A stretch of 64,000 nt of DNA, taken from the NCBI GenBank assembly GCA_042408445.1, contig JBHORC010000037.1, positions 1 through 64,000 of the forward strand. The letters run 5' to 3'. The notes below the pieces were generated by a model that worked only from the letters and a program-made list of their open reading frames with translations, did not search any database and was not told the origin of the DNA. The position numbers were made by a program, and so were the translations under genes. Origin of the DNA: CF-46 sp042408445. GTDB taxonomy: Bacteria; Chloroflexota; Limnocylindria; Limnocylindrales; CSP1-4. Positions 8,895 to 17,317 of this stretch are shown piece after piece (within the stretch, counting starts at the first letter, position 1; each line of letters starts with the position of its first letter).

Positions 8895-10213
8895 TCCGGC
8901 GCTACACGCTGCCCGAGATGGGCGCCATCTGGACGGAGCGCGCCCGCTTCGAGGCGATGCTGCGCGTGGAGCTCGCCGTCAGCCGCGCCCAGGCGGACCG
9001 CGGGATCGTGCCCGCCGAGGCGCTCGCGACGATCGAGGCCCGCGCGACCGTCGATCCGGACCGGATCGCCGAGATCGAGAAGACCACGGATCACGACGTG
9101 ATCGCGTTCGTGAGCCAAGTCGCCGAGAGCATCGGCCCGGACGGCCGGTATCTGCACCTCGGCCTCACGAGCAGCGATGTCGTCGACACCGCGCTGGCGC
9201 TCCAGCTCCGCGATGCGGGCGAGCTGCTTCTCCGCGATGCCGATCGCCTCATCTCGACGCTGATCGCCCGCGCGCGGACCGAGGCCGACACGCTGATGAT
9301 GGGCCGGACCCACAGCGTCCACGCCGAGCCGATCACGTTCGGCCTGAAGCTCGCCGGCTGGGCCTTCGAGGTCGAGCGCGGCCGGCGACGACTCGCCGAG
9401 GCGGTTGACGAGATCGGGACCGGCAAGATCTCCGGGCCGGTCGGCACGTACAGCCACCTCGGGCCGGACGTCGAGGCCGAGGTGCTGGCCGAGCTCGGGC
9501 TCCATGTCGATCCCGCCAGCACCCAGATCGTCCAGCGCGACCGGCATGCGGCGCTCCTCACGGCGATCGCCGTGCTCGGCGGCTCCCTCGAGCGGTTCGC
9601 GACGGAGATCCGGAACCTCCAGCACACCGAGATCGGCGAGGTCATGGAGCCGTTCAAGCCCGGCCAGAAGGGCTCGAGCGCGATGCCCCACAAGCGGAAC
9701 CCGATCCTCTCGGAGCGGATCGCCGGGCTCGCCCGGCTGCTGCGCGGCTATGCCCAGACCGCGCTCGAGAACCAGCCGCTCTGGCACGAGCGCGACATCA
9801 GCCACTCGAGCGCGGAGCGGGTCATCCTCCCGGACGCGACGATCGTCCTCGACTACCTCCTGGTCCGGATGGCGGGGCTCGTCGAGGGGCTCGTCGTGCG
9901 CCGCGAGCGGATGCGCGAGAACATCGACCGCGGTCTGGGGCTCCACGCGAGCAGCCGGGTCCTCGGCGTCCTCGTCGAGCGCGGCGGGATGAGCCGCGAG
10001 GCCGCGTACGCCGCGGTCCAGCGGGCGGCGATCCGGGCCGCCGACGAGCGAGCGCCGCTCCGCGACCTCCTCTCGGTCGACGCCGAAGTCGCCAAGCGCA
10101 TCACCCTCGCGGAGCTCGACGCCTGCTTCAACGACGCCGCCTTCCTTCGCCACGTGCCCGCCGTCATTGCCCGTCTCGACAGCCTGGAGGCCCAGCTCGA
10201 TGCCGCTCGCTGA
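8891..10213 (+). CDS. purB: Adenylosuccinate lyase
   Basis: Fumarate-releasing lyase used twice: SAICAR to AICAR and adenylosuccinate to AMP. The protein starts VIRRYTLPEMGAIWTERARFEAML, the usual PurB N terminus, and contains TSSDVVDTALALQL, GRTHSVHAEPITFG with the catalytic His region, and the fumarase/ASL signature GSSAMPHKRNP (about 265-275). About 440 residues. The GTG at 8891 forms a GTGA overlap with the purD stop; the upstream open frame is a shadow of purD. The C terminus overlaps purC by 14 nt. Confidence 0.96.
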   Translation: MIRRYTLPEMGAIWTERARFEAMLRVELAVSRAQADRGIVPAEALATIEARATVDPDRIAEIEKTTDHDVIAFVSQVAESIGPDGRYLHLGLTSSDVVDTALALQLRDAGELLLRDADRLISTLIARARTEADTLMMGRTHSVHAEPITFGLKLAGWAFEVERGRRRLAEAVDEIGTGKISGPVGTYSHLGPDVEAEVLAELGLHVDPASTQIVQRDRHAALLTAIAVLGGSLERFATEIRNLQHTEIGEVMEPFKPGQKGSSAMPHKRNPILSERIAGLARLLRGYAQTALENQPLWHERDISHSSAERVILPDATIVLDYLLVRMAGLVEGLVVRRERMRENIDRGLGLHASSRVLGVLVERGGMSREAAYAAVQRAAIRAADERAPLRDLLSVDAEVAKRITLAELDACFNDAAFLRHVPAVIARLDSLEAQLDAAR

Positions 10214-11105
10214 CACGTTCCTTCGGTCCGGCAAGGTCCGCGACCTCTACGCCGTCTCCGATGACCGTCTGCTCCTCGTCGCGTCCGATCGCCTCAGCGC
10301 GTTCGACGTCGTCCTGCCGACCGCGATCCCCGACAAGGGCCGGGTGTTGACCGGCCTGTCCCGGTTCTGGTTCTCCCGGACCGAGGACCTCGTCGCGAAC
10401 CACCTGGTCGGCGTCGCGCCGGAGGAGATCCCGGGTGGTGCGCCATCGGACGCAGCCGAGCTCCGCGGCCGGATGATGCTCTGCCGCCGCGTCCAGCCGC
10501 TGCCGATCGAGGTGATCGTCCGCGGCTACCTCGCGGGCTCCGGCTGGAAGGACTACGGCCGGACGGGAACGGTCTGCGGGATCGCGCTGCCGTCGGGCCT
10601 GCGGGAGAGCGACCGGCTGCCGGAGCCGCTCTTCACGCCGTCGACGAAGGCGGAGGAGGGCCACGACGAGAACATCTCGATCGACGAGGCGGCAGGCCTG
10701 GTGGGCCGGGACGTCGCCGAACGCGTCGCCGAGCTCGCGATCGCGCTCTACCGACGTGGGGCGGAGATCGCCGAGCCGGCGGGGATCATCCTTGCCGACA
10801 CGAAGTTCGAGTTCGGGACGGATGCCGCAACCGGCGAGCTCATCCTCATCGACGAGGTCCTGACCCCGGACTCGTCGCGGTTCTGGGATGCTGCGGACTA
10901 CGAGCCCGGACGCGCCCAGGCGAGCTTCGACAAGCAGTACGTGCGCGACTACCTCGAGACGCTCGACTGGGACAAGACGCCGCCCGGTCCGGAGCTGCCG
11001 GACGAGGTCGTCGCCGGGACGCGCGCGCGCTACGTGGAGGCGTTCGAGCGGATCACGGGCGCGAGCTTCCAGCGCTACCTCGACGACGACGTGGTCGGCG
11101 GATGA
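10200..11105 (+). CDS. purC: SAICAR synthetase
   Basis: ATP-dependent addition of aspartate to CAIR. About 301 residues, the longer class of PurC, beginning MPLADTFLRSGKVRDLYAV, where SGKVRDLY is the nucleotide-binding signature; further motifs are PIEVIVRGYLAGSGWKDY, FTPSTKAEEGHDENIS and ADTKFEFG followed by LIDEVLTPDSSRFW. The ATG at 10200 overlaps the end of purB by 14 nt; an ATG at 10167 in the same frame lies inside purB and adds non-conserved residues. The stop shares an ATGA with purS. Its substrate CAIR requires PurE/PurK, which are not in this window. Confidence 0.96.
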   Translation: MPLADTFLRSGKVRDLYAVSDDRLLLVASDRLSAFDVVLPTAIPDKGRVLTGLSRFWFSRTEDLVANHLVGVAPEEIPGGAPSDAAELRGRMMLCRRVQPLPIEVIVRGYLAGSGWKDYGRTGTVCGIALPSGLRESDRLPEPLFTPSTKAEEGHDENISIDEAAGLVGRDVAERVAELAIALYRRGAEIAEPAGIILADTKFEFGTDAATGELILIDEVLTPDSSRFWDAADYEPGRAQASFDKQYVRDYLETLDWDKTPPGPELPDEVVAGTRARYVEAFERITGASFQRYLDDDVVGG

Positions 11106-11428
11106 CGGATCCGGGACGGGACGGGACGGCGTCGTCGGTGGACATCCGGTTCGCGGTGAACGTCCGGGCGAAGCCGGGGATCCTGGATCCGCAGGGACGG
11201 GCCGTGGAGAGCAGCCTGGGGCACCTCGCGATCGGCGGGGTGTCGGATGTGCGGGTCGGGAGACGCGTCGAGCTGACGGTCTCAGCGGCTGATGACGCCG
11301 CGGCCAGGGCGATCGTCGACCGCCTCGCCACGGAGCTCCTGTCGAACCCGTTGATCGAATCGTTCGACGTCGAGGTCCTCGGCGCGACTTCGTCGCGGAT
11401 GGGCGTCCCCGCGGGAGCCGCCTCGTGA
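11102..11428 (+). CDS. purS: FGAM synthetase, PurS subunit
   Basis: Small structural subunit bridging PurQ and PurL in the three-part FGAM synthase. The 108-residue protein contains FAVNVRAKPGILDPQGRAVESSLGHLAIGGVSDVRVGRRVEL and a following ATELLSNPLIESFDVEV segment, the whole PurS fold. It has a short N-terminal extension (about 14 residues) and a C-terminal tail beyond the core. The stop codon falls inside the first unit of a perfect 15-bp tandem duplication (11418-11447), and the gap to purQ (49 nt) is the only real gap within purD-purF. Confidence 0.92.
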   Translation: MTDPGRDGTASSVDIRFAVNVRAKPGILDPQGRAVESSLGHLAIGGVSDVRVGRRVELTVSAADDAAARAIVDRLATELLSNPLIESFDVEVLGATSSRMGVPAGAAS

Positions 11429-11447
11429 CGATCCGCCTCGTGACGAT
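11418..11447 (+). repeat. Perfect 15-bp tandem duplication across the purS stop
   Basis: CCGCCTCGTGACGAT occurs twice back to back (11418-11432 and 11433-11447). The purS TGA is in the first copy. It may be a recent slippage product that opened the purS-purQ junction, since other junctions in the operon overlap. Confidence 0.8.
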
Positions 11448-11477
11448 CCACGGCGGCGGACGCCGGGCCCGCGGGTC

Positions 11478-12254
11478 GTGACGGTCCGGATCGGCGTCGT
11501 GGTCTTCCCCGGCTCGAACCGGGACATCGATGCCGTCAATGCGCTCGAGGTCGCCGGCGCCGAGCCCGTCGTGCTCTGGCACGAGCAGGCTTCGCTCGAC
11601 GGAGTCGCCGGCGTCCTCGTGCCGGGCGGATTCGCCTATGGCGACTACCTCCGCGCCGGGGTGATCGCGCGCTTCAGTCCGATCATGCGGGCCGTCGCGG
11701 ACTTCGCGGCCGGCGACGGCCTCGTGCTCGGCATCTGCAACGGGTTCCAGGTCCTGACCGAGGCGCATCTCCTGCCCGGGGCGCTCCTCCGCAACCGCGG
11801 GCTCCGGTTCGTCTCCCGGCCGGTCTCGATCGCACCGGAGCGGCTCGACACGCCATTCACATCGGCAATCCCGGATCGGGGTCCCCTCCGGATGCCCGTG
11901 GCTCATGGCGAGGGCGCCTACTACGCGGACGATGTGACGCTCGACGCGCTCGAAGCCGCGGGCCAGGTGCTGTTCCGCTACGTCCGCGACGACGGGGAGC
12001 CGGCCGGCGGCGAGGACGACCGGGCCAACCCGAACGGCTCGCTCCGGGCCATCGCCGGCGTGATCAACGCCCGCGGCAACGTTGCCGGGCTGATGCCGCA
12101 TCCGGAGACCGCGGTCGAGGCCGTTCTCGGCAGTGACGACGGGCTCGGGATCATCCGCTCGTTCGTCGACAGCGCCGCGGAGCGACAGGCGTCCGGGACC
12201 CGGGCGGCGCCCGGTGCGGCGCCCGCCCTCGCCGCCGCTGCGACCGCACGATGA
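11478..12254 (+). CDS. purQ: FGAM synthetase, glutamine amidotransferase subunit
   Basis: Class I glutaminase that supplies ammonia to PurL. The 258-residue protein begins MTVRIGVVVFPGSNRDIDAV, has the oxyanion region GVLVPGGFAYGDYLRAGVIA, the nucleophile Cys in LVLGICNGFQVL (about residue 87-92) and the His/Glu pair in GLMPHPE (about 205). A 30-residue Ala-rich tail follows the domain. GTG start at 11478; stop in an ATGA overlap with purL. The three-subunit arrangement (PurS, PurQ, small PurL) is that of Bacillus and thermophiles rather than the single large proteobacterial PurL. Confidence 0.96.
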   Translation: MTVRIGVVVFPGSNRDIDAVNALEVAGAEPVVLWHEQASLDGVAGVLVPGGFAYGDYLRAGVIARFSPIMRAVADFAAGDGLVLGICNGFQVLTEAHLLPGALLRNRGLRFVSRPVSIAPERLDTPFTSAIPDRGPLRMPVAHGEGAYYADDVTLDALEAAGQVLFRYVRDDGEPAGGEDDRANPNGSLRAIAGVINARGNVAGLMPHPETAVEAVLGSDDGLGIIRSFVDSAAERQASGTRAAPGAAPALAAAATAR

Positions 12255-14662
12255 CGATGACGGCCGAACGCGAACCCGCCCACGCCCCCAACGCGGTCGA
12301 CGAGGAGCCGCTCCATCGCCGCCTGGGTGTCACGGACGAGGAGCTCGCGGCGATCCGCGACCGGCTTGGCGGGCGCGACCCGAACGACCTCGAGCTCGCG
12401 ATGTTCAGCGTGATGTGGAGCGAGCACTGCTCCTACAAGAGCTCGAAGCCGCTCCTTCGCACGCTTCCCATGGGCAGCGCCGCCGACGGCGTGGTCGCGG
12501 GTCCGGGCGAGAACGCCGGGGTGATCTCGATCGGCGACGGGCTGGCGGTCGCCTTCAAGATCGAGTCGCACAACCACCCGAGCGCCGTCGAGCCGACGCA
12601 GGGCGCCGCCACCGGCGTCGGCGGGATCCTCCGCGACATCTTCACGATGGGCGCGCGACCCGTCGCGGTCCTCGACGCGCTCAGGTTCGGCGACCCGACG
12701 GACGCCCGGACGCGCCACCTCGTCGAGGGCGTCGTCAAGGGCGTCGGCGGCTACGGAAACTGCGTCGGGGTGCCGACGGTCGGCGGCGAGCTCGTCTTCG
12801 ACCCGAGCTATCAGGGCAACCCGCTCGTCAACGTGATGGCGATCGGGCTGCTGGACGAGGCGGACCTCACCCTGGCGTCCGCGCCCGGTCCGGGCAACCT
12901 CGTGGTCCTCTTCGGCTCGACGACGGGCCGCGACGGGATCGGCGGCGCGAGCGTCCTCGCCAGCGCCACCTTCGCCGACGACGACCCCTCGAAGCGGCCG
13001 TCGGTCCAGGTCGGCGATCCGTTCGCCGAGAAGCTGCTGATCGAGGCCTCCCTCGAGCTGATCCGGCGACGCCTCGTGGTCGGGCTGCAGGATCTCGGCG
13101 CCGGCGGGATCACCTGCGCGACCTCGGAGACGGCGGACCGCTCGGCAACGGGCATGCGCGTCGAGCTGGAGGCGATCCCGCGGCGCGAGGCCGGCATGGC
13201 GCCGTTCGAGGTGATGATCAGCGAGTCCCAGGAGCGGATGCTCGCGGTCGTGGAGCCGGCCCGCTGGGAGGAGGTCCGCGAGGTCTGCGACCGCTGGGGA
13301 CTGCCCGTCGCCGTCATCGGCCGCGTCACCGACGACGGTCAGATCACGGTTGTGGACGCCGCCGGCTCGACGATCGCCCGCGTCCTGGCGGCCGCCCTGA
13401 CGAGCGACGCCATCGTCCACGAGCGGGTCTCGTCGCCCCCGGTCCGGCGCCGCGCGGCACCCGCCCCCGGGGCACCGCCGACCCCCTCCGACGCGCTCCC
13501 GGAACGCGGCATGGATCCGGGCGCGGTCCTCGTCGCGCTGATCGGGTCGGCGAACCTCGCGAGTCGCCGAGTCGTGTTCGAGCAGTACGACTCGACCGTC
13601 CAGGCCAACACGGTCGAAGGGCCCGGCCACGGTGCCGCCGTGATCCGGATCAAGGGCACGACGAAGGCGCTCGTCGCCGCGACGGACGCGAACCACGCGA
13701 TCGGCGCGACCGATCCGTGGCTCGGCGCGGCGGTCAGCGTTGCGGAGGCGACGCGGAACGTGGCGATCACCGGTGCGCGGCCGCTCGGCGTCACGAACTG
13801 CCTGAACTACGGCGACCCGACCCGACCGGAGGCGTTCTGGCAGCTCAGCGAAGGCGTGCGTGGCGTTGGCGACGCCTGTCGGGCCCTCGGTCTGCCCGTA
13901 ACGGGCGGCAACGTCTCGCTGTACAACGAGTCGCCGGCGGGCGCGATCGCGCCGACACCCGAGATCGGCGTCGTCGGCCTGCTCGACGATGTCACCCGGC
14001 TCGTTCGTCCCGGCTGGCGCGCGACCGGCGACCGGATCGTCCTCGTCGGGGAGAGCACGCCGGGCCTTGCGGGGAGTGCCTACGCGGCGCTCGCCGGCCT
14101 CGCCGTCGAGGACTCGGCCCCGGGCCTGGACCTGGATCGCGAGCGTCAGCTCCAGGCGTTCATCCGCGAGGCGGCCGAGCGGGGGCTCGTCGCGTCGGCG
14201 CAGGACGTCTCGGCCGGCGGCCTCGCCGTCGCCCTCGCCGAGTGTTGCCTATGGGGCGACGGTGACCGCGGCCTCGGGGCGCTGGTTCGCCTGCCCGTCG
14301 CCGGTTCGCCGGCCGTGGATCTGTTCGGCGAGAGTCCGTCGCGGATCGTCGTCTCGGCCCAGCCCCGGCACGTCCCGGCGCTCGTGCTCCTCGCGCGCCA
14401 GCACGGGCTCCCGGTCGAGGAGATCGGCGAGGTCGGCGCCATCGGCGGCGCCGTGGTGGACGAGGACGCGGATGCCCCGCCGCCGCGGCTCGTCATCGAG
14501 CTCCACGGAGCGGGTGCCACCGGCGCCGCCGAGGATCGCGGCAGTCGCGTCGCCGATGCTTTGATCGTCGGCCTGGACGAGCTGCGCCACGCCTGGGAGG
14601 GCGGCCTGGAGCGGGCGCTCGGCTGGGACGCGGGACGCCGGACGAACGGAGGCGGCGCCTGA
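12251..14662 (+). CDS. purL: FGAM synthetase, PurL subunit
   Basis: ATP-dependent conversion of FGAR to FGAM with ammonia from PurQ. The 803-residue protein is the small PurL type: MWSEHCSYKSSK (about 57-68) is the PurL signature, followed by KIESHNHPSAVEPTQGAATGVGGI and GLQDLGAGGITCATSE; the second half repeats the AIRS-type fold with TNCLNYGDPTRPE and VTGGNVSLYNES. A short Pro/Ala/Arg-rich insertion at about residue 395-420 links the halves. The ATG forms an ATGA overlap with purQ, and the stop shares one base with the purF ATG (TGATG). Confidence 0.96.
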   Translation: MTMTAEREPAHAPNAVDEEPLHRRLGVTDEELAAIRDRLGGRDPNDLELAMFSVMWSEHCSYKSSKPLLRTLPMGSAADGVVAGPGENAGVISIGDGLAVAFKIESHNHPSAVEPTQGAATGVGGILRDIFTMGARPVAVLDALRFGDPTDARTRHLVEGVVKGVGGYGNCVGVPTVGGELVFDPSYQGNPLVNVMAIGLLDEADLTLASAPGPGNLVVLFGSTTGRDGIGGASVLASATFADDDPSKRPSVQVGDPFAEKLLIEASLELIRRRLVVGLQDLGAGGITCATSETADRSATGMRVELEAIPRREAGMAPFEVMISESQERMLAVVEPARWEEVREVCDRWGLPVAVIGRVTDDGQITVVDAAGSTIARVLAAALTSDAIVHERVSSPPVRRRAAPAPGAPPTPSDALPERGMDPGAVLVALIGSANLASRRVVFEQYDSTVQANTVEGPGHGAAVIRIKGTTKALVAATDANHAIGATDPWLGAAVSVAEATRNVAITGARPLGVTNCLNYGDPTRPEAFWQLSEGVRGVGDACRALGLPVTGGNVSLYNESPAGAIAPTPEIGVVGLLDDVTRLVRPGWRATGDRIVLVGESTPGLAGSAYAALAGLAVEDSAPGLDLDRERQLQAFIREAAERGLVASAQDVSAGGLAVALAECCLWGDGDRGLGALVRLPVAGSPAVDLFGESPSRIVVSAQPRHVPALVLLARQHGLPVEEIGEVGAIGGAVVDEDADAPPPRLVIELHGAGATGAAEDRGSRVADALIVGLDELRHAWEGGLERALGWDAGRRTNGGGA

Positions 14663-16149
14663 TGTGCGGTGTCTTCGGGGTGGTCCTGCCGCCCGGCACG
14701 CCGGCCAGCGACGCGAGTGCCGCCGCCCTCGCCTCGCTTGGGCTCTTTGCCCTGCAACACCGGGGCCAGGAATCGGCCGGCGTCGCGGTGAGCGACGGCG
14801 AGCAGCTGATGCTCTACAAGGACCTCGGGATGATCGCCTCGGTCCTCGATGAGCGGCGCCTGCCCTCGCTGAAGGGCGAGCTCGCGATCGCCCATTGCCG
14901 CTACTCGACGACCGGGTCGACGGTCTGGGAGAACGCCCAGCCGACGTTGCGTCTCGGGCCGCGCCGAGCCCTCGCGATCGGCCACAACGGGAATCTCGTG
15001 AACACCCGCGAGCTCCTGGGCCAGCTGAGCGGCGGCCGCGGCCGCCTGCCCGCGTCAACGGACACGGAGCTGCTGACCGCGCTGCTCACCGACGAGCCGG
15101 CGAGCGACACGGTCGATGCGCTCGTCCGCGTCCTGCCGCGGGTCCGCGGCGCCTACAGCCTCGTCGTCCTCGACGAGCGCCGGGTGATCGGCGTCCGGGA
15201 CCCGCACGGCTTCCGGCCGCTCGTCCTGGGTCGTCTGCCGGATCCGTCGGTCGCGGTGGGGACGACGCGGTCCGGGCTCTGGGGCGACGAGATCGACGCC
15301 GACGACCGCTCGGGCTGGGTGCTCGCCAGCGAGACGACGGGTCTGGACATCGTGGGCGCGGAGTTCGTCCGGGACGTCGAGCCGGGCGAGATCGTCGTCC
15401 TCGAGGCCGGCCGGTCGCCGCGGTCGGTCCGGTTCGCCCCGGCGACGCCAGCCCTGTGCGTGTTCGAGCTGATCTACTTCGCCCGCCCGGACTCGTACCT
15501 GGAGGGCCGCAACCTCTACGAGGCGCGGCGGCGGATGGGCGAGGAGCTGGCCCGGGAGCACCCGGCCGATACCGATCTCGTCATGCCGGTTCCCGACACG
15601 GGCGCGCCCGCCGCCGCCGGCTACGCGGAAGCGTCCGGGATCCCGTTCCGCGAGGGGCTAGTCCGGAACCGCTACACCGGTCGGACGTTCATCCAGCCGA
15701 GCCAGACGATGCGCCACCGCGGCGTGACCCTGAAGCTGAACCCGCTCCGCGAGGTGGTCCGCGGGAAGCGCCTCACAGTCGTCGACGACTCGATTGTCCG
15801 CGGGACGACGACGAAGCAGATCGTCGCCCTCCTGCGCCGGGCCGGGGCGACGGAGGTCCACGTCCGGATCAGCGCGCCGCCGATCTACCACCCGTGCTTC
15901 TACGGGATCGACACGCAGGTCTCGACGGAGCTGATCGCGGCCACGCAGTCCGTCGACGAGATCCGTGACTTCATCGGCGCCGATTCGCTCGGCTACCTCT
16001 CGATCCGGGGCGTCCTGTCCGCCCTCGACCTGCCCTACGACCGCTTCTGCTTCGCCTGCTTCGACGGCAACTATCCGGAGCCGGTCCCGTATGACATCGC
16101 GTCCCGGAAGTTCCTGCTCGAGGAGGAGGCGGTTCCGGTCGGTGGCTGA
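14662..16149 (+). CDS. purF: Amidophosphoribosyltransferase
   Basis: First step of purine synthesis, PRPP plus glutamine to phosphoribosylamine. 495 residues: N-terminal Ntn glutaminase with Cys at position 2 directly after Met (MCGVFGVV), so no longer propeptide is encoded; LQHRGQESAG at about 32-41; C-terminal PRTase domain with the PRPP loop TVVDDSIVRGTTTKQIV (about 370-386). The cysteines in the FCFACFDGNYP segment and CVFELIYFARPDS region match the [4Fe-4S]-containing Bacillus-type enzyme. Usual target of AMP/GMP feedback. Starts one base before the purL stop ends. Confidence 0.96.
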   Translation: MCGVFGVVLPPGTPASDASAAALASLGLFALQHRGQESAGVAVSDGEQLMLYKDLGMIASVLDERRLPSLKGELAIAHCRYSTTGSTVWENAQPTLRLGPRRALAIGHNGNLVNTRELLGQLSGGRGRLPASTDTELLTALLTDEPASDTVDALVRVLPRVRGAYSLVVLDERRVIGVRDPHGFRPLVLGRLPDPSVAVGTTRSGLWGDEIDADDRSGWVLASETTGLDIVGAEFVRDVEPGEIVVLEAGRSPRSVRFAPATPALCVFELIYFARPDSYLEGRNLYEARRRMGEELAREHPADTDLVMPVPDTGAPAAAGYAEASGIPFREGLVRNRYTGRTFIQPSQTMRHRGVTLKLNPLREVVRGKRLTVVDDSIVRGTTTKQIVALLRRAGATEVHVRISAPPIYHPCFYGIDTQVSTELIAATQSVDEIRDFIGADSLGYLSIRGVLSALDLPYDRFCFACFDGNYPEPVPYDIASRKFLLEEEAVPVGG

Positions 16150-16150
16150 G

Positions 16151-17317
16151 ATGGCGCGTCGGCCGAGCCGGGCGGCGTACACCGCGGCCGGGGTGGACGT
16201 CGACGCCGGCGACCGGGCGGTCGACCTGATGCGCGCGGCCGTCGAGGGAACGCGCCGGCCGGAGGTCCTTGGCGCGTTCGGCGGGTTCGGGTCGTCCGTC
16301 ATGATCCCGGCCGGCTATCGGTCGCCGGTGCTGATCTCCTCGACGGACGGCGTCGGGACGAAAACCGCGATCGCCGCGGCGCTCGGCCGTTACGACACGA
16401 TCGGCCGCGACCTCGTCGCGATGTGCGCGGACGACGTCGCCTGTTCCGGAGCCGAGCCGCTGTTCTTCCTCGACTACGTCGCCGTCGGCCGGCTGGACCC
16501 GGATCAGGTCGCGGAGCTCGTGACCGGCATCGCGGGAGGCTGCTCGGAGGCGGGCTGCGCGCTCGTGGGTGGCGAGACGGCCGAGCATCCGGGGCTGATG
16601 CAGCCGGGCGACTTCGATCTGGCGGGGTTCTGCGTCGGGGTGGTAGAGGCGGACGAGCGGATCGACGGATCCGGGATCCGGGCGGGCGACGCGGTCCTCG
16701 GGCTGCCGTCGAGCGGACTGCACGCCAACGGCTACTCGCTCGTCCGGTCGCTGATCGCGCGCTGGGACCTGGACCTCGCACGTCCGTACCAGGAGCAGCT
16801 CGTCATGACGCTCGGCGCGGCGGCTTCCGGCGACGCGATTCGCCACGAGCCGGAGCACGGTCTCGCGACGCTCGGCGAGGTGCTCCTCACCCCGACCACG
16901 ATCTACGCCGGCGTCCTTCGTCGCGTTCGGCGGGCGATGCGGGCGCGCGCCGCGGACGTGTCGGGGTTCGCCCACATCACCGGCGGCGGCCTCCCGGGAA
17001 ACCTGCCGCGGATCCTGCCCGACGGGCTTGGCGCCCGGATCGACCCGGGGACGTGGCGGATGCCGTCGATCGTCCGGCTGGTGTCGGCGCTCGCGGGCCT
17101 GGACGACGTCGAGACGCGCGCGACGTTCAACGCCGGGATCGGGATGACGGCGGTCGTCGCACGCGACGCCGTGGATTCGGCGTTATCGGCCTTTCGCGCC
17201 GAGGGGATCGAGGCGAGCGTCGTCGGCGAGATCGTCGAGGTCGGTGTTGACGGCGCGCGCTACGTCGAGGGTCCGGTCGAGCGGTCGAGCCCTCGCGCCG
17301 ACAGGACCGACCCGTGA
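16151..17317 (+). CDS. purM: Phosphoribosylformylglycinamidine cyclo-ligase (AIR synthetase)
   Basis: ATP-dependent ring closure of FGAM to AIR. The protein starts MARRPSRAAYTAAGVDVDAGDRAVDLM and has the AIRS motifs GGFGSSVMIPAGYRSPVLISSTDGVGTK, CADDVACSGAEPLFFLDYVAVG, GGETAEHPGLM and LTPTTIYAG, followed by AHITGGGLPGNLPRILP. About 388 residues, slightly longer than the common 345 because of the C-terminal tail. ATG 16151 lies one base after the purF stop; an in-frame GTG at 16142 would overlap purF by 8 nt and is nearly as likely, since AGGAGG lies further upstream. ATG/GTGA-type overlap with the next gene at 17314. Confidence 0.95.
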   Translation: MARRPSRAAYTAAGVDVDAGDRAVDLMRAAVEGTRRPEVLGAFGGFGSSVMIPAGYRSPVLISSTDGVGTKTAIAAALGRYDTIGRDLVAMCADDVACSGAEPLFFLDYVAVGRLDPDQVAELVTGIAGGCSEAGCALVGGETAEHPGLMQPGDFDLAGFCVGVVEADERIDGSGIRAGDAVLGLPSSGLHANGYSLVRSLIARWDLDLARPYQEQLVMTLGAAASGDAIRHEPEHGLATLGEVLLTPTTIYAGVLRRVRRAMRARAADVSGFAHITGGGLPGNLPRILPDGLGARIDPGTWRMPSIVRLVSALAGLDDVETRATFNAGIGMTAVVARDAVDSALSAFRAEGIEASVVGEIVEVGVDGARYVEGPVERSSPRADRTDP

